From positions 543,893 to 607,892 of the forward strand of contig NZ_JAIQZE010000001.1 in NCBI RefSeq assembly GCF_020164595.1: 64,000 nucleotides of DNA, read 5' to 3'. The notes beneath the pieces are model-generated. The model had not been told where the DNA came from. It saw only the letters and a program-made list of their open reading frames with translations, and searched no databases. The translations under genes were made by a program, and so were the position numbers. This document shows, in pieces, positions 56,138 to 64,000 of this stretch; positions within the stretch are counted from its first letter, which is position 1; each line of letters starts with the position of its first letter. This DNA is from Psychroflexus longus (GTDB taxonomy: Bacteria > Bacteroidota > Bacteroidia > Flavobacteriales > Flavobacteriaceae).

Positions 56138-56162
56138 AAAGGCTACTATCGAAGTAGCCTTT
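56138..56162. terminator. Terminator between accC and hemF (convergent)
   Basis: 10-bp stem (56138-56147 with 56153-56162), 5-nt loop, T-run toward the plus side and a T-rich stretch on the minus side. It ends one base before the hemF stop codon, so it can serve both genes. Confidence 0.88.
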
Positions 56163-56163
56163 T

Positions 56164-57066
56164 TTATACCCAATTTTTTGGCTCGTGTAAAACCTCCAAA
56201 AGCTTCTCTTCGTCAGAATTTTTTTCAGGATGATAATTGTATTGCCATTGAACATGGGAGGGTAAACTCATCAATATACTTTCTATCCTACCGTTGGTTT
56301 TGAGTCCAAAAAGAGTCCCTTTATCATGAACAAGGTTGAATTCCACATAACGTCCCCGTCTAATCTCCTGCCAGTTTCTTTGTTCTTTAGAATAGTCTAA
56401 ACCTTTTCTCCTCTCAACGATGGGCACATAAGCTTCCAGAAAGCTATCTCCAACATTGGTCACAAAATCAAAAATATCTTCAAGACTCCTCATAGAAGTA
56501 GGCTTCAGATAATCAAAAAACAATCCTCCAACACCTCTGGCCTCTTCCCTATGTGAGTTCCAAAAATAACGATCGCAATTAGCCTTATAATCTGAATATA
56601 AATTCTCTCCAAAAGGATCACAGGCATTCTTTGAAACTTCGTGAAAATGTTTCACATCTTCTTCAAAGAGATAATAAGGCGTAAGGTCTTGTCCACCACC
56701 AAACCACTGGTCCACAACTTTCCCATTTCTATTGTACATTTCAAAATATCTGAAGTTTGCATGAACGGTAGGAACCATTGGGTTTTTTGGATGCAGCACC
56801 AAACTGATTCCACATGCAAAAAAATCACAATCTTGTACATTAAAGTAATTCTGCATGGCTTCAGGTAAATTACCATGAACTGCAGAAATATTGACTCCTC
56901 CTTTTTCAAAAACAGAACCATTTTGTATCACTCTAGTTCTGCCACCACCACCTTCTTTTCTCTCCCACAAATCCTCTTCAAAAGAAGCACTTCCATCTAC
57001 CTCCTCGAGTTTTGCTGTAATTGTATCTTGAAGTTGCTGTATATATGTATAAAATTTATCTTTCAT
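56164..57066 (-). CDS. hemF: Oxygen-dependent coproporphyrinogen III oxidase
   Basis: 300 residues. Conserved V-H-A-N-x-R-Y-F (about 101-108), W-F-G-G-G-x-D-L-T-P-Y-Y (about 121-132) and the C-terminal G-R-Y-V-E-F-N-L-V-x-D-x-G-T motif. HemF uses oxygen to make protoporphyrinogen IX from coproporphyrinogen III for heme. This aerobic form fits an oxygen-respiring organism. A minus-strand TATTTTTGC box lies 21 nt before the ATG. Confidence 0.97.
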   Translation of the reverse strand: MKDKFYTYIQQLQDTITAKLEEVDGSASFEEDLWERKEGGGGRTRVIQNGSVFEKGGVNISAVHGNLPEAMQNYFNVQDCDFFACGISLVLHPKNPMVPTVHANFRYFEMYNRNGKVVDQWFGGGQDLTPYYLFEEDVKHFHEVSKNACDPFGENLYSDYKANCDRYFWNSHREEARGVGGLFFDYLKPTSMRSLEDIFDFVTNVGDSFLEAYVPIVERRKGLDYSKEQRNWQEIRRGRYVEFNLVHDKGTLFGLKTNGRIESILMSLPSHVQWQYNYHPEKNSDEEKLLEVLHEPKNWV

Positions 57067-57087
57067 GATTTCACTTTTTGTATAAAT

Positions 57088-57096
57088 GCAAAAATA
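57088..57096 (-). promoter_or_regulatory. Predicted -7 box of hemF
   Basis: Minus-strand TATTTTTGC, exact TAnnTTTGC, 21 nt before the ATG; no TTG at -33. Confidence 0.5.
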
Positions 57097-57252
57097 AGGC
57101 TTTAATAAAGTTTCACTATTTAGTTTTGTTAAGAATAGGATAAACTAAAATATCTGATTGTGGATAGGCTAAACTACTTTGTAATTTAGAAGATTATTAA
57201 ATCTTACATCTGATTAATTTTTTTGAGAAATTACAGGAAATAAATAAACTAT

Positions 57253-58395
57253 ATGAAGTTCAATACAAAAACGATACATGGCGGTCAGGAGAACGTAGAT
57301 CCAGCATATAAGTCAGTAATGGCTCCTATCTATCAAACCACAACTTACCAGCAATCTACTCCAGGAAATCATAATGGCTTTGAATATTCTCGAAGTGGCA
57401 ACCCAACAAGAACTGCATTAGAAAAGTCCTTAGCTTCAATTGAAAACGGTGAATATGGGATAGCTTTTGGATCTGGTTTAGCTGCAATTGATGCGATCAT
57501 GAAAACATTAAAACCTGGGGATGAAGTGATTTCAACTAATGATATTTATGGCGGTACTTACAGGTTGTTCAATAAAATATATAAAGACTTTGGAATAAAA
57601 TTTCATTTTATTGGCATGCAAAGTTTAGAAAAAATTGAATCCTATATTAACGATAAGACCAAATTGATTTGGACTGAAACCCCAACCAATCCAATGATGA
57701 GTGTTATTGATATTGAAGCGGTTTCAATGATTTCCAAAAAATATGATATCCTATTAGCTGTTGATAACACTTTTGCTACGGCATATCTCCAACGACCACT
57801 TGATATGGGTGCTGATATTGTGATGCACAGTGGCACAAAATATCTTGGAGGCCATAGCGATGTAGTGCTAGGGTCTGTGGTAGTTAATGATGAAGAACTC
57901 GCAAAGCAATTACATTTCATACAAAATGCTAGTGGTGCAATACCAGGACCTATGGACTGTTTTTTGGTGCTGAGGGGTATTAAAACACTACACTTGAGAA
58001 TGCAGCGTCATTGTGAAAACGGGAAAGCTGTAGCTGAATATTTGAATAGTCATCCAAAAGTTGAGAACGTTTACTGGCCAGGTTTGGAAAGTCATCCTAA
58101 CCATGAAGTTGCAAAAAGACAAATGAAAGATTTTGGTGGTATGGTTTCTTTTACAACAAAAAATAATTCTTATAAAGATGCTATCAAGTTTGTTGAAAAT
58201 TTGAAAGTGTTTACTCTTGCTGAATCCTTGGGAGGAGTTGAGTCTTTAGCTGGGCATCCTGCAAGCATGACTCATGCAAGTATACCAAAGGAAGAAAGAG
58301 AAAAAACGGGTGTTGTAGATTCTTTAATTAGACTTAGCGTTGGTATTGAAGATGTAGAAGATTTAATTCAAGACTTAAAACAGGCTTTGAAATAA
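57253..58395 (+). CDS. Cys/Met metabolism PLP enzyme (cystathionine gamma-synthase or gamma-lyase type)
   Basis: 380 residues. PLP-binding Lys196 in S-G-T-K-Y-L-G-G-H-S-D, Y-S-R-S-G-N-P-T-R near 45-53, and the C-terminal S-L-G-G-V-E-S-L motif. The family includes cystathionine gamma-synthase, gamma-lyase and related enzymes; the exact reaction cannot be told by eye. Single-gene unit; no SAM-riboswitch-like leader is visible in the 150 nt upstream. Confidence 0.9.
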   Translation: MKFNTKTIHGGQENVDPAYKSVMAPIYQTTTYQQSTPGNHNGFEYSRSGNPTRTALEKSLASIENGEYGIAFGSGLAAIDAIMKTLKPGDEVISTNDIYGGTYRLFNKIYKDFGIKFHFIGMQSLEKIESYINDKTKLIWTETPTNPMMSVIDIEAVSMISKKYDILLAVDNTFATAYLQRPLDMGADIVMHSGTKYLGGHSDVVLGSVVVNDEELAKQLHFIQNASGAIPGPMDCFLVLRGIKTLHLRMQRHCENGKAVAEYLNSHPKVENVYWPGLESHPNHEVAKRQMKDFGGMVSFTTKNNSYKDAIKFVENLKVFTLAESLGGVESLAGHPASMTHASIPKEEREKTGVVDSLIRLSVGIEDVEDLIQDLKQALK

Positions 58396-58421
58396 TTATA
58401 AAAAATCATTAATATGTTATA

Positions 58422-59201
58422 CTATTCTAGAGTATAGACATATCCGAAAGTGAACCAAAACATCCAATCGTTATATTTGTTTTGTTCACCTATGGGACTT
58501 AATCCATCTATCAAATCTGAATAGTAATAGTGCCATCTGAGTTCAGCAATCAGATCAGAGTTTCGAGACACCCTGTATTTTACACCCCCTTGAAAATTTG
58601 CAGAAAAAGTAACATTTGATCCGTTGGTATAAGCTGGTTCTTCACCTGGACCAGCAAGAAACGTAGGAAATGTAGTTTCTGGCAAACCAAGACCATCTTC
58701 AAGGGTAGTTCCCGCTATAGGAGAGTAATAAACAAGATTCAAACCTACACCTGCGTAAGGAGTAAATGTATTTGGGTTCCTTTCGTAGTCCCGAATTCTC
58801 ATTAAGTAATATTCTAATCCAGAACCGATTTCCAAAACATTTGCTTCACCAAACATAGATCGCAATTGCAAACCAGCTTGATCGTTCCTATCTGCTATTG
58901 CACCGTAATGGTTTAAACTAGTAGAATGATAAATTAAACTGGTTCTTACCTTAAAATGTTGTCTGGGATATTGTGAAATAAAATCAGTGTAAGCAAAGTT
59001 TAAATAGTGATTCAGTCCAAATCCAAAACCTATATTATTATTTATGGCTTCCGGATCACCTCTTAAACCATAATCCCCTCTAAAAGAGACAGGGCCTGCC
59101 ATAACTCCGACTTCATGATAGATTTGTGCAACAGCTTCAGATTGTGCTCCTAACGTTAAGAAAAACAATAATAATATGATAGGATGATGCCTAAATTTCA
59201 T
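58422..59201 (-). CDS. THC0290_0291-type outer-membrane beta-barrel protein
   Basis: 259 residues with a signal peptide (1-25, ending AVAQ) and alternating beta-strand pattern throughout, ending in a barrel-like F-G-Y-V-Y-T. I recognise it as the Flavobacteria group known by the tag THC0290_0291, of unknown function. It converges on the PLP enzyme gene 26 nt away. A minus-strand TATATTTG box lies 19 nt before the start. Confidence 0.78.
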   Translation of the reverse strand: MKFRHHPIILLLFFLTLGAQSEAVAQIYHEVGVMAGPVSFRGDYGLRGDPEAINNNIGFGFGLNHYLNFAYTDFISQYPRQHFKVRTSLIYHSTSLNHYGAIADRNDQAGLQLRSMFGEANVLEIGSGLEYYLMRIRDYERNPNTFTPYAGVGLNLVYYSPIAGTTLEDGLGLPETTFPTFLAGPGEEPAYTNGSNVTFSANFQGGVKYRVSRNSDLIAELRWHYYYSDLIDGLSPIGEQNKYNDWMFWFTFGYVYTLE

Positions 59202-59220
59202 GAGTCAAGGTTAATTGAAA

Positions 59221-59228
59221 CAAATATA
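59221..59228 (-). promoter_or_regulatory. Predicted -7 box of the outer-membrane barrel gene
   Basis: Minus-strand TATATTTG, exact TAnnTTTG, 19 nt before the ATG at 59201. Confidence 0.45.
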
Positions 59229-59336
59229 GAAAAACAAAAAAATAAAACAGTATTTATTTCAAAATATGACCTTGTAAGGGGTTAGAACTCAAACAAATAT
59301 TAATCAATTTTTAAGTTATCTCTAAAATCGAAATTA

Positions 59337-59345
59337 TATCTTTGC
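59337..59345 (+). promoter_or_regulatory. Predicted -7 box of gdhA
   Basis: TATCTTTGC, exact TAnnTTTGC, 40 nt before the ATG at 59386. A TTTTTAAG stretch lies about 23 nt upstream, not a clear -33 TTG. Confidence 0.5.
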
Positions 59346-59385
59346 GGAAATAATAAAAAATCAACCAATAAATACGAATAACCAA

Positions 59386-60729
59386 ATGAATAAAGAGTTA
59401 AAAGATTTCTTAGACAGAGTTTCGGATAGAAACCCAAATGAACCTGAATTTTTACAGGCCGTTCATGAAGTAGCTGAAGCCATCATTCCATTTATGGAGG
59501 AAAACCCTAAGTATAAAAACCATAAATTATTGGAACGCATGGTAGAACCAGATCGTGTAGTAAGCTTCAGAGTAACTTGGGTTGATGATAATGGTGAAAT
59601 ACAGGTCAATAGAGGTTTCAGGATTCAAATGAACTCAGCTATTGGACCTTATAAAGGTGGTTTAAGGTTCCATCCATCTGTTAACTTAAGTATTCTAAAA
59701 TTCTTAGCTTTTGAGCAAGTGTTCAAAAATAGTCTTACAACTCTTCCTATGGGAGGTGGTAAGGGTGGTTCAGATTTCGACCCTAAAGGAAAATCTGACA
59801 ATGAAGTTATGAATTTCTGTCAAAGTTTTATGACAGAGCTTTACAGACATATTGGAAATGATACCGACGTACCAGCCGGAGATATTGGTGTTGGTGGACG
59901 TGAGATTGGCTATATGTTTGGTCAATACAAAAGAATACAAAATGAATTTACTGGAATCCTCACAGGAAAGGGCCGCTCTTATGGTGGATCTTTAATCCGT
60001 CCTGAAGCTACAGGTTACGGTAATGTTTATTTCACCAAAAGTATGTTGGAAACTCAGGGGCAAACTCTTGAGGGAAAAACTATCTTAATATCTGGCTCTG
60101 GAAATGTTGCTCAATATGCCGCAGAAAAAGCAATTGAACTTGGAGCTAAAGTATTGACAATGTCAGATTCTGGGGGTTATATTTTAGATAAAGAAGGAAT
60201 TGATAATGAAAAGTTGAATTTCATTATGGATTTAAAGAACAATAAAAGAGGTAGAATTAAAGAGTATCTTGATCAATATCCAGGAGCTAAGTATGAAGAA
60301 GGAAAAACACCTTGGAATGAAAAAGGTGATATCGCTATGCCATGCGCTACACAAAATGAACTTCTAAAAGAAGACGCTCAGGCACTTGTCGATAACGGAT
60401 GTATTTTAGTTGGTGAAGGTGCTAACATGCCATGTACTCCAGAAGCCATTGAAATTTTCCATAAAAACAAGGTCCTGTTCTCCCCTGGAAAAGCTTCTAA
60501 TGCTGGTGGTGTAGCAACTTCTGGTCTTGAAATGTCACAGAACTCTATGAGATATAACTGGACAGCAGAAGAGGTAGATACAAAACTAAAACAAATCATG
60601 AATGATATTCATGAAGCCTGTGTCACTTATGGAAAAGATGAAAGCGGTTATGTAGACTACGTAAAAGGTGCGAATATTGCAGGATTTGTAAAGGTAGCTG
60701 ATGCTATGATTGCTCAAGGTGCAGTGTAA
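59386..60729 (+). CDS. gdhA: NADP-type glutamate dehydrogenase
   Basis: 447 residues, the usual length of the hexameric small form. The active site P-M-G-G-G-K-G-G-S-D-F-D-P-K-G-K-S (121-137, Lys126) and the catalytic Asp166 in P-A-G-D-I-G-V are present, and a Rossmann domain starts near 235 (S-G-S-G-N-V-A). It makes glutamate from 2-oxoglutarate and ammonia. Coenzyme type is inferred from overall family resemblance. Followed by an intrinsic terminator. Confidence 0.96.
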   Translation: MNKELKDFLDRVSDRNPNEPEFLQAVHEVAEAIIPFMEENPKYKNHKLLERMVEPDRVVSFRVTWVDDNGEIQVNRGFRIQMNSAIGPYKGGLRFHPSVNLSILKFLAFEQVFKNSLTTLPMGGGKGGSDFDPKGKSDNEVMNFCQSFMTELYRHIGNDTDVPAGDIGVGGREIGYMFGQYKRIQNEFTGILTGKGRSYGGSLIRPEATGYGNVYFTKSMLETQGQTLEGKTILISGSGNVAQYAAEKAIELGAKVLTMSDSGGYILDKEGIDNEKLNFIMDLKNNKRGRIKEYLDQYPGAKYEEGKTPWNEKGDIAMPCATQNELLKEDAQALVDNGCILVGEGANMPCTPEAIEIFHKNKVLFSPGKASNAGGVATSGLEMSQNSMRYNWTAEEVDTKLKQIMNDIHEACVTYGKDESGYVDYVKGANIAGFVKVADAMIAQGAV

Positions 60730-60752
60730 ATTTCTCACACTATAATTTTATT

Positions 60753-60784
60753 AAAAGCCAGTCCTAGAAATTTGACTGGCTTTT
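60753..60784 (+). terminator. Intrinsic terminator of gdhA
   Basis: 11-bp stem (60753-60763 with 60774-60784), 10-nt loop, then T-run; 23 nt after the stop codon. Confidence 0.9.
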
Positions 60785-60851
60785 TTCATTATGTCATAAT
60801 ATTTACAATAAAATCATCTTTAAATTAGTTCTTTGTAAAGAGAACAACCCT

Positions 60852-63152
60852 ATGAAGAATTTTTGGTTTTTAATAGCGCTTTTCCCCTGCTTTCTGTTTG
60901 GACAAGATTTCTCCGAGCGTTGGAAAAGTTATTTTTCCTATTACAATATCACAGATCTACACGAAAGTAATAACAGGATTTATGCAGCTGCTGAAAATTC
61001 ATATTTTGTCTATGATATCCCTACTCAGTCCATTGAAAAAATAACATCCATTCAGGGATTATCTGGAGAGCAAATCTCAAAAATTTACCACTCAGAAATC
61101 TCCGGACTAACTTGTGTTGGGTTTGAGAACGGTCTCATTCAGATTGTAATGGATAACAATTTGAATGTGTTCACCGTTGTCGATATTCGAGATAAAATTT
61201 CAATTTCTCCAAACAGGAAACGAATTAATCATTTTTACGAATTTGAGGATCGCTTATTTATTTCAACCGATTTTGGTATTGCTGAATATGATTTAGAAAA
61301 TTTAGAATTTAAAGACTCTTTTTTTATTGGTAATAATGGAAATCAAATTCAGATCAATCAAATCACAGTTTCAGATGGGAGGATTTTTGCTGCAACTACA
61401 ACTGAAGGAATCAAAACAGCGAGTTTGAATGATCGAGAGCTGGTTGATTATCAAAACTGGCAAACTGAATATGATGGCAACTGGAAAGGGGTTTTATCTT
61501 TTGCCAATCAAATATTTGGTTTACGAAACAACAATACAATATATAGTTTAGAGAATGGAACTATTTCAAATTTCAAATCAGTTGGATCTAATGTGAAGGA
61601 TTTTAAAGTTAGTGGAGGGCAAATGATGGTCTCTGCAGACAATCAGGTTCTAGCTTATAATTCAGAATTGAATCTGGTCGCTTTTTTTAATCAGCTTCAG
61701 GATCAGAAATTTGATATCAATACAGCTATATTTGGTAATGGTCAGTATTTTCTGGGTCATACTACTTTAGGGCTATTAAATTTTAATTCCGGTGACTTTG
61801 AAACCTATTCTGAAATAAGTCCTGAAGGCCCTTTTTTTAATAGGATATTTAGTTTAACAGCAACGCCGACAGATCTTTGGATAGCCTTTGGTGAGTATGA
61901 TCAATTTTATAACCCTTTTCGACTCGGGGGTATAAACCAGAGAGGATTGAGCCGTTTAACCTCAGAAGGCTGGGTAAAGATTGAGGTAGAAGACCTCAAC
62001 AATGCAGGTGTTCTTTCTCACATCTCGGTAGATCCACAAAATCCTGAACGTGTCTTTGTGAGTAGTTTTTTTGATGGACTTTTAGAACTTGAAAACAATA
62101 TGCTTGTAAAACAATATGATTCATCTAATAGCACCATTGAAGGAGTTCCCAGCATTATAAATGACAACAGAATAGGAGCCAGTGCGTTTGATAACCAGGG
62201 CAATTTATACTTTTCAAATTCACTTACAGAGAATCAAATAAAAAAACTTGATTCTAGTGGTGATTTTTTTACTCCCGATACTTCAGAAGGTTTGAGCAAC
62301 CCGACCGAAGTTCATTCAGCTAAATTGGTTATAGATAGAAATAACAATGTATTTTTAGCAACTCTTAGAGAAGGCGTGATTGCTTACAATAGTTCAACAA
62401 ATTCTGCGAGAGCTATAAATAGCAATGTACAAGGCGTAGATTATCCGGATACATTTAATGCCAATCCCAACATTACCGCCTTAGCTTTAGATGAAAATTC
62501 CAGATTATGGATCGGAACCGATGAAGGATTAAGAGTCATGCCCAACCCTACATCTATTTTCGAAGAAAATTCTCGTGTTACCGTTTCTCCTATCATCATA
62601 GAGGATGTGGACGGCTTACCACAGGAATTGCTTTTTGAACAGTTCATAACAGACATTGCTGTAGATGGGGCCAATAACAAATGGGTTTCTACGGCAGACT
62701 CTGGAGTTTTTCAAGTTTCTCCAAGCGGAAGAGAGATCCTTAATATTTTTAATACGACTAATTCTCCATTACCAACAAACAGTGTAAGAACTGTCTCCAT
62801 TAATTCTACAACTGGTGAAGTTTTTCTAGGAACAACAAGTGGATTACTCTCCTATTCTAGCCGAATAACGGCAGAAAATAATGATCTGGAAAATCTAAGA
62901 GCTTATCCAAACCCAGTAAGACCAGGATATAATGGACTCGTCACTATTGATGGGCTTACAAACAATGCCAATGTAAAAATTACGGATATCACTGGAAATC
63001 TTGTTTTTGAGGAGTTTTCTTCTGGAGGAACTCTCCTGTGGGACACTCGGGCCTTTGGGAGGCATAAAGTCGCTTCCGGTGTTTATTTAATCGTTGTCAC
63101 TGGAGAGGATCAGATAGAAACGACTATTGGTAAAATTATGATTATACGCTGA
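60852..63152 (+). CDS. porZ: Type IX secretion protein PorZ
   Basis: 766 residues. Signal peptide (1-18), two beta-propellers of the two-component-regulator type (about 20-660, with recurring L-W-I-G-T-D-E-G-L and V-F-L-G-T-T-S-G-L-like blades), and a T9SS C-terminal sorting domain (about 680-766) with A-Y-P-N-P near its start. PorZ sits on the cell surface in the attachment complex and helps deliver anionic LPS. The order porZ-recO is usual in Flavobacteria. Its TGA overlaps the recO ATG by one base. Confidence 0.9.
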   Translation: MKNFWFLIALFPCFLFGQDFSERWKSYFSYYNITDLHESNNRIYAAAENSYFVYDIPTQSIEKITSIQGLSGEQISKIYHSEISGLTCVGFENGLIQIVMDNNLNVFTVVDIRDKISISPNRKRINHFYEFEDRLFISTDFGIAEYDLENLEFKDSFFIGNNGNQIQINQITVSDGRIFAATTTEGIKTASLNDRELVDYQNWQTEYDGNWKGVLSFANQIFGLRNNNTIYSLENGTISNFKSVGSNVKDFKVSGGQMMVSADNQVLAYNSELNLVAFFNQLQDQKFDINTAIFGNGQYFLGHTTLGLLNFNSGDFETYSEISPEGPFFNRIFSLTATPTDLWIAFGEYDQFYNPFRLGGINQRGLSRLTSEGWVKIEVEDLNNAGVLSHISVDPQNPERVFVSSFFDGLLELENNMLVKQYDSSNSTIEGVPSIINDNRIGASAFDNQGNLYFSNSLTENQIKKLDSSGDFFTPDTSEGLSNPTEVHSAKLVIDRNNNVFLATLREGVIAYNSSTNSARAINSNVQGVDYPDTFNANPNITALALDENSRLWIGTDEGLRVMPNPTSIFEENSRVTVSPIIIEDVDGLPQELLFEQFITDIAVDGANNKWVSTADSGVFQVSPSGREILNIFNTTNSPLPTNSVRTVSINSTTGEVFLGTTSGLLSYSSRITAENNDLENLRAYPNPVRPGYNGLVTIDGLTNNANVKITDITGNLVFEEFSSGGTLLWDTRAFGRHKVASGVYLIVVTGEDQIETTIGKIMIIR

Positions 63153-63871
63153 TGCAGATCAAAACAAAAGCTATTGTAATTTCAAACCTAAAATATGGAG
63201 AGGCGGACGTTATCGCAAAATGCTTTACTCTTGAAAAAGGATTAGTCTCTTATATGCTGAAAGGCATCCGCAAGTCCAAAAGGGGAAGGTTGAGAATGTC
63301 CATGTTTCAACAACTATCACTTTTAGATATTGAAGCTTTTCACAAAGACAATAAAAATCTTCAATACCTGAAGGAAGTCAAAGTTTCTTACCCCTACCAA
63401 AGCCTTCAATCCAATATTTACAAGTCAACCATGGTGATGTTTTTGGCTGAAGTACTGAAAAGTTGCATTCAGGAAGAAGAAAAAAATGAAGCTTTATTTT
63501 ACTTCCTCCAGGACAGTTTTATTTCTCTGGACAAAGCTGAATCTATCAGTAATTTTCACCTTCAGTTCATTGTAAAACTTACTCAATTTCTTGGGTTTTA
63601 TCCAGACAATCAGAGTGTTGATTTTCCTTTTTTTGATATGCTAAATGGTGTGTTTCAGTTGAAAGAATACAACACTTATTCTTTTAATAATTCGAATTCA
63701 GAATTACTGAAAGAGTTTTTGAAAAATTCAGAATACAATTCTACCAATCCGATAAAACTTAATCAAGAACGAAGAAAAAGTTTCCTTGATTTTATGATGC
63801 TTTACTACGAATTACATCTTCAAGGTTTTAGAAAACCTAAATCACTTGAAGTTCTTCAGCAAATTTTTTAA
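63152..63871 (+). CDS. recO: DNA repair protein RecO
   Basis: 239 residues. N-terminal OB-fold (about 1-80) with T-K-A-I-V-I-S-N-x-K-Y-G-E-A-D at the start, then a helical C-terminal domain without the four zinc cysteines found in some RecO proteins. RecO helps load RecA on SSB-coated DNA. Translationally coupled to porZ through TGATG at 63150-63154. Confidence 0.95.
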   Translation: MQIKTKAIVISNLKYGEADVIAKCFTLEKGLVSYMLKGIRKSKRGRLRMSMFQQLSLLDIEAFHKDNKNLQYLKEVKVSYPYQSLQSNIYKSTMVMFLAEVLKSCIQEEEKNEALFYFLQDSFISLDKAESISNFHLQFIVKLTQFLGFYPDNQSVDFPFFDMLNGVFQLKEYNTYSFNNSNSELLKEFLKNSEYNSTNPIKLNQERRKSFLDFMMLYYELHLQGFRKPKSLEVLQQIF

Positions 63872-63907
63872 TGTCTAAGTTCAAGTTATAAGTGCAACAT
63901 GTAAGTT

Positions 63908-63939
63908 TAAAATACTGCGGGCTAGCCCGCAGTATTTTA
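63908..63939. terminator. 32-nt perfect palindrome, probable terminator after recO
   Basis: Two 16-nt arms are exact reverse complements around the centre at 63923/63924, GC-rich in the middle with A/T ends. It lies 37 nt past recO. The T-run is short, so it may be a bidirectional terminator or an insertion hot spot for the neighbouring element. Confidence 0.7.
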
Positions 63940-63964
63940 GGTTCAATAGTTATATTGATCTTGC

Positions 63965-64000
63965 ATGAAAAAATACAAACAACTGACCTTAGGTCAAAGA
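63965..64000 (+). mobile_element. Start of a probable IS30-type transposase gene (cut by window edge)
   Basis: Only 12 codons are visible from the ATG at 63965, reading M-K-K-Y-K-Q-L-T-L-G-Q-R. This matches the N-terminus of many IS30 transposases, just before the helix-turn-helix. Too short for certainty; the terminal repeat of the element is not identified. Confidence 0.5.

Noticed and set aside
57106..57252. SAM riboswitch before the Cys/Met PLP gene
   Set aside because: No conserved riboswitch core seen; only a repeated 8-mer ATCTGATT, likely chance.

Overview
The window is a low-GC, gene-dense chromosomal segment of a member of the Bacteroidota, most likely the family Flavobacteriaceae. 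Supporting signs are two type IX secretion genes (sprE/porW and porZ), TonB-dependent receptors with carboxypeptidase-regulatory N-domains, a GLPGLI protein, DUF4292, DUF5689 and DUF5687 proteins, an ATP synthase operon without atpD/atpC, a signal-peptide-bearing AtpB, and TAnnTTTG boxes in place of Enterobacteria-type -10 elements. I cannot name a genus. Nearly everything is ordinary core chromosome. The only mobile-DNA trace is the first codons of a probable IS30-type transposase at the right edge.

Layout. 1-5558 (minus): MoxR ATPase, DUF58, a BatD-like two-TM protein, BatA and BatB (cut by the edge), the aerotolerance-type module. 5705-12694 (minus): an envelope operon with a polysaccharide flippase, dUTPase, an unknown protein, a sugar-nucleotidyltransferase, a TPR protein, a DUF4292 lipoprotein and an EnvC-like pseudo-LytM protein. 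12950-17452 (plus): a 1500-residue tandem UvrA-like ATPase, the most unusual gene here. 17680-23242: a DUF5689 lipoprotein and TonB receptor divergent from a secreted endonuclease-type lipoprotein, plausibly a nucleic-acid scavenging set. 23306-23604: a small membrane protein followed after 2 nt by tRNA-Arg(CCT). 23626-27083: an outer-membrane receptor with its GLPGLI partner. 27154-31416: tadA and dxs, divergent across a repeat-rich spacer, then a PPP phosphatase and an AlbA_2 protein. 31537-36273: an Oar-like receptor and an M23 peptidase lipoprotein.

36406-45016 (minus) runs sprE, bactofilin, AtpZ, a DUF6168-like protein, then atpB-E-F-H-A-G, with a terminator-like hairpin between atpE and atpF. 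45119-47308: a two-gene ABC exporter. 47433-50780: two adjacent M14 proteins, the first a predicted pseudopeptidase and the second with a full active site. 50850-52991: 3-hydroxyanthranilate dioxygenase and an ALDH7-type dehydrogenase. 53206-56120: fabH-accB-accC. Then come hemF, a Cys/Met-metabolism PLP enzyme, an outer-membrane barrel protein, glutamate dehydrogenase, and porZ-recO.

The best candidate for something undescribed is the tandem UvrA-like protein. It carries two UvrA-type units in one chain, neither has the UvrB-binding domain, and one of its four ATPase halves has lost its P-loop. Second are the M14 pseudo/active pair and the hairpin inside the atp operon. No intergenic gap exceeds 300 bases. 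The largest are 12695-12949 (a promoter box and a 23-bp palindrome), 34762-35016 (nothing recognisable) and 17453-17679 (a bidirectional terminator).
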